NCBI GenBank assembly: GCA_018402385.1
Contig: JAGYJA010000002.1
Location: forward strand, 248,001-312,000
DNA: 64,000 nt
Direction: 5' to 3'
Origin: Flavobacteriaceae bacterium
GTDB lineage: Bacteria; Bacteroidota; Bacteroidia; Flavobacteriales; Flavobacteriaceae
Below are positions 8,017-15,193 of this stretch, piece after piece. Made by a program: the position numbers and the translations under genes. How positions within the stretch are numbered: position 1 is the first letter of the stretch; each line of letters begins with the position of its first letter. A model generated the notes under the pieces. It worked only from the letters and a program-made list of their open reading frames with translations, did no database searches and was not told where the DNA came from.

Positions 8017-9876
8017 ATGGCAGATAAAATTCACTTATTACCAGATCACGTAGCCAATCAAATCGCAGCCGGAGAAGTTGTACAAAGACCCGCTTCTGTT
8101 GTAAAAGAATTGTTAGAGAATGCCATTGATGCCGGTTCTTCTCATATCAAACTACTTATAAAAGACGCCGGTAAAACACTTATTCAAGTGATTGATGATG
8201 GAGAGGGAATGAGCACAACAGATGCCCGTTTGAGTTTTGAACGACACGCCACTTCCAAAATAAAATCGGCCGAAGATTTATTTCTATTGCATACCAAAGG
8301 TTTTCGCGGTGAGGCACTCGCTTCTATCGCAGCGGTGGCTCACGTTGAATTGAAAACTAAAACTGAAATGAGTGAAGTGGGTTCAATTATAAAAATTGAA
8401 GGTAGTGAGGTTGTAGAACAAGAAATGACTGTAACACCCAAAGGAACCTCAGTAGCCGTAAAAAATCTGTTTTTCAATATCCCTGCACGTCGCAATTTTC
8501 TTAAATCAAATCCTGTAGAGACAAGACATATTATTGATGAATTTCACAGAGTTGCATTGGCACATCCCAATGTGGGCTTTTCTATGTTTAATAATGGTGC
8601 TGAAGTGTTTCAGTTGCCGGCGTCCAATTTAAGGCAGCGCATCGTGGGTATCTTTGGCTCAAAAACCAATGAAAAACTAGTACCCGTTAAAGAAGAAACC
8701 CCCATAGTAAAAATTGACGGATTTGTATTAAAACCCGAGTTTGCTAAAAAAAGCAGGGGAGACCAGTTCTTTTTTGTAAATGACAGATTTATAAAAAGTG
8801 GCTATCTCCATCATGCCGTGCTGGCTGCGTTTGAAGGCTTACTTAAAGACGGAATGCAACCGGGCTATTTTCTATTTCTGGAAGTGGACCCAAAAACGAT
8901 TGATATCAATATCCATCCCACAAAAACTGAGGTAAAGTTTGAGGATGAACACTCGCTTTATGCCATGCTTAGGGCAGCAGTAAAGCATAGTCTGGGACAG
9001 TTTAGTGTGGCACCGGTGCTTGATTTTGATCGTGATAAAAACTTAGATACGCCTTATGAATATAAAAACAAACCGGTTGGAATTCCTCAGGTTGAGGTAG
9101 ATAAAGATTTTAACCCTTTTAAAGAAAACTCAGGAGCGGGTCAAAAAAACATTTCTTTTCCGTTTAAACGGGAAAAAGGGGCCTCCTGGGAAGGACTTTA
9201 TGCCGGACTGGAAGATCAAAACAAAATCATCTCTAAGGAGTTTAATCTAGAAGACATCGAGTTTGAAAGTGAAGAGGTGACCGGTTCCTTATTTACTGAG
9301 TCTGATACTTTTTCGTCACAAAACACTTTTCAGTTACACAATAAATATGTGCTTATTTCAGTTAAAAGCGGCTTTTTGGTTATTCATCAGCAACGTGCGC
9401 ACGAGCGTGTTTTGTATGAAGAGCTTTTGAGAAATATCACGGTACAGGAAGCCATCAGTCAGCAATTGTTGTTTCCTTTGGTTTTTACTTTTTCAAAAAA
9501 GGATGTAAAAATGCTGGAAAGCTTTAAAGAACAACTGGAGTTTACCGGTTTTGCTTTTGAAGCTTTTGAAGACGATTCCATCACGATAAAGGGCATACCT
9601 TCCGGTATAAAGGATTCAGATATAAAGCATATACTTGATCACCTGCTGGATGACTTGAATAACGATTTACCTGACAATGGCTATAGCCAAAATGATGTGC
9701 TGGCAAAATCTATGGCAAAATCACTGGCAACAAAAACGGGCGTTGCTTTAGGGAAAGAACAACAAGAACATCTCGTTAATAGTTTATTTGCTTGTAAAGA
9801 GCCCTCATTTTCACCGGGTAACCGGCCGGTATTTATTACAATACCCATTGGCGATATTGATAAAAAGTTTTACTAA
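8017..9876 (+). CDS. mutL: DNA mismatch repair protein MutL
   Basis: MutL couples MutS mismatch recognition to strand removal. The 619-residue product has the GHKL ATPase N terminus (IAAGEVVQRPASVVKELLEN, then DDGEGM and TKGFRGEALASIAA), the S5-like domain, a variable linker (about 345-430) and a dimerisation domain. In endonuclease-type MutL proteins the C-terminal domain carries DQHAxxExxxxE and CPHGRP metal-binding motifs; here the matching positions read HQQRAHERVLYEE and SPGNRP, so the metal ligands are largely missing. It is second in a five-gene run and followed 9 bp later by a rhomboid gene. Confidence 0.95.
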   Translation: MADKIHLLPDHVANQIAAGEVVQRPASVVKELLENAIDAGSSHIKLLIKDAGKTLIQVIDDGEGMSTTDARLSFERHATSKIKSAEDLFLLHTKGFRGEALASIAAVAHVELKTKTEMSEVGSIIKIEGSEVVEQEMTVTPKGTSVAVKNLFFNIPARRNFLKSNPVETRHIIDEFHRVALAHPNVGFSMFNNGAEVFQLPASNLRQRIVGIFGSKTNEKLVPVKEETPIVKIDGFVLKPEFAKKSRGDQFFFVNDRFIKSGYLHHAVLAAFEGLLKDGMQPGYFLFLEVDPKTIDINIHPTKTEVKFEDEHSLYAMLRAAVKHSLGQFSVAPVLDFDRDKNLDTPYEYKNKPVGIPQVEVDKDFNPFKENSGAGQKNISFPFKREKGASWEGLYAGLEDQNKIISKEFNLEDIEFESEEVTGSLFTESDTFSSQNTFQLHNKYVLISVKSGFLVIHQQRAHERVLYEELLRNITVQEAISQQLLFPLVFTFSKKDVKMLESFKEQLEFTGFAFEAFEDDSITIKGIPSGIKDSDIKHILDHLLDDLNNDLPDNGYSQNDVLAKSMAKSLATKTGVALGKEQQEHLVNSLFACKEPSFSPGNRPVFITIPIGDIDKKFY

Positions 9877-9885
9877 ATTTATATT

Positions 9886-10638
9886 ATGGGAAGAATTTCA
9901 GAGACTGTAAAGGTTTTATTAATCATTAATATCTTGTTTTTTGTAGGCACCATCTCACTAGGAGAACAAGCCTATGATTTGTTTGCTTTGCATTATCCCG
10001 CCAATGAGAAATTTCAGTTTTGGCAGTTGGTCACACATATGTTTATGCACGGGGGGACGACACATATATTTTTGAATATGTTTATGTTGTATATGTTTGG
10101 AAGCCATTTGGAGTTTAGTTTGGGGCAGAATAAGTTTCTTTTTATATACTTCTCAGCAGGATTTGGTGCAGCAGGCTTGCAATTACTTTTTTTATATGTG
10201 GGTTATCAAGACGCCATTCAAACCCTTCAAAGTGCCGGTATATCTTTACAACAAATTCAGGAAAGCCAAAAATTGTTTTTAGAAAGCGGAAGATATTATA
10301 TTTTCAATGACGTTCCACCTGAGGTGTCAGAAAAATTAATCTCTAACTATGGTTCAAAAATGGTGGGAGCATCTGGAGCGGTGTTTGGAATTATGGCTGC
10401 TTTTGCTGTTCTTTATCCAAACTTACCTTTGTATTTAATGTTTATACCCATTCCAATCAAAGCTAAATATTTAATTGGAGCTTATTTTATATTTGATTTA
10501 TATAGTGCAGCAACAGGAAATACGATTATTGGTCCCACTAATATTGCCCACTGGGCTCACGTGGGTGGAGCTATCATTGGGTTTTTAGTAATGTGGTACT
10601 GGAAGAAAAATAGCTTTAATCAAAACAGATGGAACTAA
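9886..10638 (+). CDS. Rhomboid-family intramembrane serine protease (first copy)
   Basis: A 250-residue inner-membrane protein with six or more transmembrane helices. The catalytic serine is Ser163 in GASGAVFG and the catalytic histidine His225 in AHVGG, three residues after His222; the early HMFMHGGTTHIFLNMFML segment is the conserved rhomboid HxxxN region. These residues support an active intramembrane protease that cuts single-pass membrane proteins; the substrate is unknown. It starts 9 bp after mutL and is followed by a second rhomboid after 59 bp. A long loop (about 100-150) separates the first and later helices. Confidence 0.93.
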   Translation: MGRISETVKVLLIINILFFVGTISLGEQAYDLFALHYPANEKFQFWQLVTHMFMHGGTTHIFLNMFMLYMFGSHLEFSLGQNKFLFIYFSAGFGAAGLQLLFLYVGYQDAIQTLQSAGISLQQIQESQKLFLESGRYYIFNDVPPEVSEKLISNYGSKMVGASGAVFGIMAAFAVLYPNLPLYLMFIPIPIKAKYLIGAYFIFDLYSAATGNTIIGPTNIAHWAHVGGAIIGFLVMWYWKKNSFNQNRWN

Positions 10639-10697
10639 TTTAAATTTCAATTATCAAGCACCAAAATCCAAATAACCATTAACGTTTAATAAAAAAA

Positions 10698-11597
10698 ATG
10701 AACACAATAGAACAGGCAAAATACAAATTCAGAATGGCCACTGTGGTTGAAAAACTCATTGTTGTCAACGTGTTGGTTTTTGTGTTGATGTACCTTTTTC
10801 AGGTGATTTTTTTCTTGTTTGAAATGCCTTTAAATACTATTTCAGACTGGCTGGTGTTTTCAAAAGACCCTGAAGATTTGCTTTACAAACCGTGGAGCAT
10901 TATTACTTATGCTTTTTTACATCAAGGAATCTTTCATATTTTCTTTAATATGTTGATTCTCTATTATTTTGGAAACTACTTCCTCAATTTTTTTACACCC
11001 AAGCGCTTGTTGAATTTTTATTTTTTGGGTGCCATTGCCGGCGCCTTGGTGTATTTATTGAGTTATAACTTTTTCCCTGTTTTTTCAGGAGTGGGCAGGT
11101 CTTATATGCTGGGGGCATCAGCTTCTGTAATGGCTGTTTTGGTGGGTATTGCCACCAAAGTGCCCAATCTGGGTGTGCGCCTCATTCTTATTGGTACTGT
11201 CAAACTTTGGCACATAGCTACTGTTTTTATTGTACTGGATTTGGTGCGAATGCCCATGGGAAATGCAGGTGGTCATCTTGCTCATCTTGGCGGGGCATTA
11301 TTGGGTTATGTGTATGTAAAACAATTGGACAAAGGCAATGATATTGGTGCCTGGTGGGAGTCCCTTTCAGATTGGTTTGTAGGGCTTTTTTCTTCTTCAA
11401 AGAAGAAACCTTTCAGGACGGTACACCGCAATAAAACGAATCAAAAAACACCTCCCAAATCCCGAAATACATCGGGAAAAGACAAAGATGAAAAGCAGAA
11501 AAAAATAGACGGCATACTCGATAAAATAAGTAAAAGTGGATATGACAGTTTGAGTAAAGAAGAAAAAGATTTTCTGTTTAAATCGGGCAACGAATAA
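10698..11597 (+). CDS. Rhomboid-family intramembrane serine protease (second copy)
   Basis: A 299-residue paralogue of the preceding gene. Six predicted membrane helices span about 18-210. The catalytic serine is Ser141 within LGASASVMAV, a GxSx variant of the usual GxSG, and the histidine is His196 within HLAHLGG. The C-terminal 80 residues are a cytosolic, highly basic tail ending in a helical segment (DGILDKISKSGYDSLSKEEK) that resembles the C-terminal tail seen in flavobacterial rhomboids. The next gene begins 6 bp downstream, so the operon continues. Having two different rhomboids side by side suggests divided substrate ranges. Confidence 0.92.
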   Translation: MNTIEQAKYKFRMATVVEKLIVVNVLVFVLMYLFQVIFFLFEMPLNTISDWLVFSKDPEDLLYKPWSIITYAFLHQGIFHIFFNMLILYYFGNYFLNFFTPKRLLNFYFLGAIAGALVYLLSYNFFPVFSGVGRSYMLGASASVMAVLVGIATKVPNLGVRLILIGTVKLWHIATVFIVLDLVRMPMGNAGGHLAHLGGALLGYVYVKQLDKGNDIGAWWESLSDWFVGLFSSSKKKPFRTVHRNKTNQKTPPKSRNTSGKDKDEKQKKIDGILDKISKSGYDSLSKEEKDFLFKSGNE

Positions 11598-11602
11598 CGG
11601 CA

Positions 11603-12628
11603 ATGAAGAAACTGGGGCTCATAGATAAACTCATATTTTTTATCAACTCTGTTTTTGCACTTTGCTTGCTTCTTTCTTTATTGGTTCCCTACATACCTCC
11701 TCAAGAATTTCCTTTGCTGGCTTTGTTGAGTCTTGTTGTTTCTCCATTGTTTTTCATCAATATATTGTTTTTTCTTTTTTGGCTATTGCGTGTAAAACGA
11801 CAGTTGCTTTTATCGCTTATTATTTTGATAATTTGTGCAGTTCAATTCAATTCCTTTTATCGATTTGATTTTGGTGAAGCACCGGCTTTAAAGGAAAATC
11901 AATTGAAAGTGATGAACTATAATGTGCGATTATTCAATCTATATAAATGGGTTAATGACGAAGGTATTCCAACACAAATATCACAACTCATTGCAGATTC
12001 TTCTCCGGATGTGATTAGTTTTCAGGAATATTCAGGGAATAAAGATGTGAATTTTTCAGCATATCCACATTCATATATCCATTTAGTAAAACAAAAGCCG
12101 GAATTCGGTCAGGCCATTTACTCAAAATATCCCATACTAAATAAAGGCAGCCTTGGCTTTAAAGACACATCAAACAATGCGATTTTTATTGATATTAAAA
12201 AGGGAAATGACACCATTCGCATTTATAATATCCATCTGGAATCAATGCAGGTTCACGAAAGCGATGTCGATTTTGATCAGGAAACCTCAAAACGATTGAT
12301 GAGGCGTATGGCACAATCGTTTCAAAAACAGCAAATTCAAGCAGAATCAATTTTGAAGCATTCAATGGAAGCAAATTATAAAACCATTATGATGGCTGAT
12401 ATGAATAATACGGCTTTTTCCTATGCGTATCGAAAAATAAAAGGCAATAAAAAAGATGCTTTCGCCGAAAGGGGAAAAGGCCTTGGTTCCACCTTTGTAT
12501 TTAAGAAAATACCGCTGCGCATCGACTTTATTCTTGCTGATCGTGGTTTTATCATTAATGAATTTGAAACCCATACCGAAAAACTTTCAGATCATTTTCC
12601 TATTAGTGCTGTATTGAGTTGGGAATAG
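11603..12628 (+). CDS. Endonuclease/exonuclease/phosphatase (EEP) family membrane protein
   Basis: A 341-residue protein with three N-terminal membrane segments (about 10-90) followed by an EEP (DNase I-like) catalytic domain. The conserved motifs are in order: MNYNVRLFN, SFQEY, YNIHLES, MADMNN, RIDFILAD and SDHFPI, which supply the metal-binding Asn/Glu and catalytic His/Asp residues. The domain lies after the membrane segments, so it probably faces the periplasm; the substrate may be a nucleic acid or a phosphodiester in the envelope. It is the last gene of the mutL-rhomboid run. Family assignment is firm; the substrate is not predictable. Confidence 0.9.
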   Translation: MKKLGLIDKLIFFINSVFALCLLLSLLVPYIPPQEFPLLALLSLVVSPLFFINILFFLFWLLRVKRQLLLSLIILIICAVQFNSFYRFDFGEAPALKENQLKVMNYNVRLFNLYKWVNDEGIPTQISQLIADSSPDVISFQEYSGNKDVNFSAYPHSYIHLVKQKPEFGQAIYSKYPILNKGSLGFKDTSNNAIFIDIKKGNDTIRIYNIHLESMQVHESDVDFDQETSKRLMRRMAQSFQKQQIQAESILKHSMEANYKTIMMADMNNTAFSYAYRKIKGNKKDAFAERGKGLGSTFVFKKIPLRIDFILADRGFIINEFETHTEKLSDHFPISAVLSWE

Positions 12629-12665
12629 GTGGGTGGGTGTTATAATTCTGGCAACTTTACACCAC

Positions 12666-12977
12666 CTACAACCACAAACAATCCACAGCATCTGTGATTA
12701 TATGCCACAAAAGAGCAAAGCCGACAATGCGAGTTTTCTTAAAAAATAATAGAAAAATATAAAACCCGATGGCTATGTACCTATGTAAAATATGAAAACC
12801 AATACTGCACCTGCCAGGCTCAAAAATGGGGTCTGCCAACAAATGGTCCAGATCAATAAGCATGGCTAAAAGGAATATCAAATAGACCCGCCACAGTTGA
12901 CTTTTATAAAATAAATAAGCGATTCCAAGGGGTGCTATAAAATGCATTCCATAATGAAGGATGAATTGCAAACTCAT
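12666..12977 (-). CDS. DUF6122 family small membrane protein
   Basis: A 103-residue hydrophobic protein with about four membrane segments and the family pattern LIDLDHLLADPIFEPGRCSI followed by GFHILH. It resembles membrane-bound hydrolases with His/Asp clusters, but no activity is assigned. Its start overlaps the end of the WbqC-family gene by 4 bp, so the two are translationally coupled. In other flavobacteria I recall this pair following lepB; here they are separated from lepB by 7 kb. Confidence 0.8.
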   Translation of the reverse strand: MSLQFILHYGMHFIAPLGIAYLFYKSQLWRVYLIFLLAMLIDLDHLLADPIFEPGRCSIGFHILHRYIAIGFYIFLLFFKKTRIVGFALLWHIITDAVDCLWL

Positions 12978-13612
12978 AGTTTTTGATTTTCCAAATAATT
13001 CAAGGCATTGGTTCCTTCATTAAACAACAAATCAATCACTGAAAGGTTGGGTAAAAAGTCATGGTGTTTTTGGAGCACTTGGGTATAAGGTTCGTTTTTA
13101 AAGTCCAAATTATTTTTAGCGAAAGCCAAATATCTATAATCAACTTTATCTTTAACTAAAGGTTCATAACTTTCAGTAAAACAGATATCTATGTCAATAC
13201 CCAAAGCCTCTTTGACAACTTCAAAAGCGTCAAGATTAAAATCCATTAAATGAGAATATTTTTTTTCATAAAGCGGAGCAAAGTCATCTTCAAAGAACTC
13301 AAAAAACGGCGAAGAACGATAAGCGATTTGTATGGATTTCCAATGCTCCCGTTGCCACGGAAAATCATTTTCAATGCGCACCTCTTTGTATTTTTGATGT
13401 ACCCGTTCACGCTCCCCGCGCTTCCCTTTTGAAGTGTGTTTTATTGGGATATTGAGCAACAAAGGACCTTCGGGCGTAGCGATAAAGGTTCGGTTTCTGT
13501 AGGTTTGTTTTTGAAAGTTGTCGTGCATTTCAAAAGTGATTTCAGTCGCTTTCGCAATAGCTATAAATTGGGCAATGGAACCATAATAAACTGGATGGAT
13601 AAGTATATGCAT
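12974..13612 (-). CDS. WbqC-family protein
   Basis: A 212-residue cytoplasmic protein of the WbqC family, first noticed in O-antigen gene clusters and of uncertain biochemical role. The sequence has the family features near the N terminus (HPVYYGSIAQF), the strand RTFIATPEGPLLLNIPI, and the PWQREHWKSIQIAYRSSPFF segment. The start codon is ATG at 13612. It is the upstream partner of the DUF6122 gene, overlapping it by 4 bp. In related genomes it generally lies just downstream of lepB, suggesting an envelope-related function. Confidence 0.87.
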   Translation of the reverse strand: MHILIHPVYYGSIAQFIAIAKATEITFEMHDNFQKQTYRNRTFIATPEGPLLLNIPIKHTSKGKRGERERVHQKYKEVRIENDFPWQREHWKSIQIAYRSSPFFEFFEDDFAPLYEKKYSHLMDFNLDAFEVVKEALGIDIDICFTESYEPLVKDKVDYRYLAFAKNNLDFKNEPYTQVLQKHHDFLPNLSVIDLLFNEGTNALNYLENQKL

Positions 13613-13634
13613 AGGGTTTAAATAGTATTAGTTG

Positions 13635-13654
13635 AGCCGTAATATATTACGGCT
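13635..13654. repeat. Perfect 20-bp palindrome before the WbqC gene
   Basis: AGCCGTAATATATTACGGCT is fully self-complementary and lies 23 bp upstream of the WbqC start, in the 123-bp gap after the SGNH hydrolase gene. It could be an operator or a weak terminator for the upstream gene; no long T run follows on the minus strand. Confidence 0.4.
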
Positions 13655-13735
13655 TTACTTTTGATGATTTTATTTATGATTAATTTCTATATAATTTAAC
13701 GCCTTTTTAAATCATAAATCGTTAGTCGTAAATCA

Positions 13736-14431
13736 TCAATCCTCAATCAACAACGGTTCTAGTACTTGCCATACATTTTGAGCCATTATTTTTTGTCCTT
13801 CAGCGGTGGGATGAATACCATCTTGCTGATTGAGTTCCGGGATACCTCCCACATTTTCAAGTAAAAAGGGAAGGAGAACCAACTCGTTTTTAGCTGCAAG
13901 TTCGGGAAACAAATTTCTAAACTCTGTGGTATAATCCGGTCCCATATTGGGTGGAATTTCCATTCCGAGAAGCACAATTTTTGTTTTTGAATTTTTGTTT
14001 TTTACGCTATCAATAATAGATTGCAAATTGTTTTTGGTTTCCGTCAGATTCACACCTCTCAAACCATCATTTGCTCCAAGTTCAAGGACAAAAATATCCA
14101 CCTGCTGTTTGAGCACCCAGTCCAGTCTGCTTTTGCCACTTGCAGTGGTTTCTCCGCTTAGTCCGGCATTGATGACTTCATAGGGCAATTGCAATGAGTC
14201 CATTTTTTCTTGTATCAATGCAGGGTATGCCTCCTCAAGATCAACGCCCAATCCTGCAGTGAGACTGGTTCCAAAAAAGAGGACAACCTTGCGGTCTCCT
14301 TCATTTTTATTCTCACTTTGGGAAGATACTGTTTCAATTTTCTGGGATTCCTCATTTTCCTTATTCTTATCACCACAAGAAACCAGTAAAATGTTCAATA
14401 AAATATAACAAAAGATTAACAGGATGCGCAT
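13736..14431 (-). CDS. Lipoprotein SGNH/GDSL hydrolase (TesA/arylesterase-like)
   Basis: A periplasmic esterase/lysophospholipase-like enzyme. The ATG at 14431 gives MRILLIFCYILLNILLVSC, a lipoprotein signal with the acceptor Cys; an in-frame start at 14494 only adds an untypical extension. The catalytic blocks are visible: block I reads FFGTSLTAGLG (Thr where GDSL enzymes usually have Asp), block III is LGANDG and block V is DGIHP. Divergent from it are the ybbA/ybbP-like transporter genes, the same arrangement as tesA-ybbA-ybbP in Escherichia coli, which suggests a shared role with that exporter. Confidence 0.87.
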   Translation of the reverse strand: MRILLIFCYILLNILLVSCGDKNKENEESQKIETVSSQSENKNEGDRKVVLFFGTSLTAGLGVDLEEAYPALIQEKMDSLQLPYEVINAGLSGETTASGKSRLDWVLKQQVDIFVLELGANDGLRGVNLTETKNNLQSIIDSVKNKNSKTKIVLLGMEIPPNMGPDYTTEFRNLFPELAAKNELVLLPFLLENVGGIPELNQQDGIHPTAEGQKIMAQNVWQVLEPLLIED

Positions 14432-14506
14432 AGACAAAGGGATTAAAAATTCAAATGATTTCTTTAATTTGCTGGTTTTCAAAAATGACCCCACAAAAGT
14501 AATACA

Positions 14507-15193
14507 ATGACAAAGATATTAAACATTGAGCAGCTAGGAAAGACATATAAGAGTGGAACAAAAGAAATTTCAGTTCTTGAGGATATTTCTTTTTCAATTG
14601 AAGAAGGTGAAACATTTTCCATTGTAGGACCCTCAGGAAGCGGAAAGACCACTTTACTCGGTTTGTGTGCGGGCCTGGATCAACCAAATTCCGGCACTGT
14701 CAATTTGTGTGGGTCTGAATTGAGCACAATGAATGAAGACAGTCGTGCCTTGTTGCGCAATCAAAATGTGGGTTTTGTTTTTCAGGATTTTCAATTGTTG
14801 CCCACTTTAACAGCTCTGGAAAATGTAGTTGTACCACTGGAACTTCAGGGCGTAAAAAAAGCAGCTGAGACCGGAATGGAATTACTCGATAAAGTGGGGC
14901 TTGCAGATCGTTTTCATCATTATCCCTCCCAACTTTCAGGGGGGGAGCAGCAGCGCGTGGCTGTTGCGAGAGCATTTTCAAACAACCCATTAATACTATT
15001 TGCCGATGAACCCACCGGAAACCTCGATGCCACCACCGGTGAAAAAATAGTGGAACTCCTTTTTAATCTCAACAAAGAGCGGGGAACCACATTGGTGATT
15101 GTCACACACGATTTGGAACTGGCTCAAAAAACGCAAACCATTCTCAAGCTTAAAGGTGGAAAAATAGTAGCAAAGGAAAAAGGCATCGCATGA
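14507..15193 (+). CDS. ybbA: ABC transporter ATP-binding protein (YbbA/LolD-like)
   Basis: A 228-residue ATPase of the MacB/LolD/FtsE-type family. Walker A is GPSGSGKT (with FSIVGPSGSGKTTLLGL around it), the signature is LSGGEQQRVAVARA and Walker B is LILFADEPTGNLD, followed by the switch His in VTHD. It overlaps the permease gene by 4 bp (ATGA). The neighbouring divergent SGNH hydrolase and the large permease reproduce the tesA/ybbA/ybbP neighbourhood. The pair probably moves a lipid-like or hydrophobic substrate from the inner membrane; this is inferred from the family only. Confidence 0.92.
   Translation: MTKILNIEQLGKTYKSGTKEISVLEDISFSIEEGETFSIVGPSGSGKTTLLGLCAGLDQPNSGTVNLCGSELSTMNEDSRALLRNQNVGFVFQDFQLLPTLTALENVVVPLELQGVKKAAETGMELLDKVGLADRFHHYPSQLSGGEQQRVAVARAFSNNPLILFADEPTGNLDATTGEKIVELLFNLNKERGTTLVIVTHDLELAQKTQTILKLKGGKIVAKEKGIA

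Noticed and set aside
14700-14990. Long opposite-strand ORFs inside ybbA and many other genes
   Set aside because: They overlap well-recognised genes in other frames, have no family match and are expected by chance.
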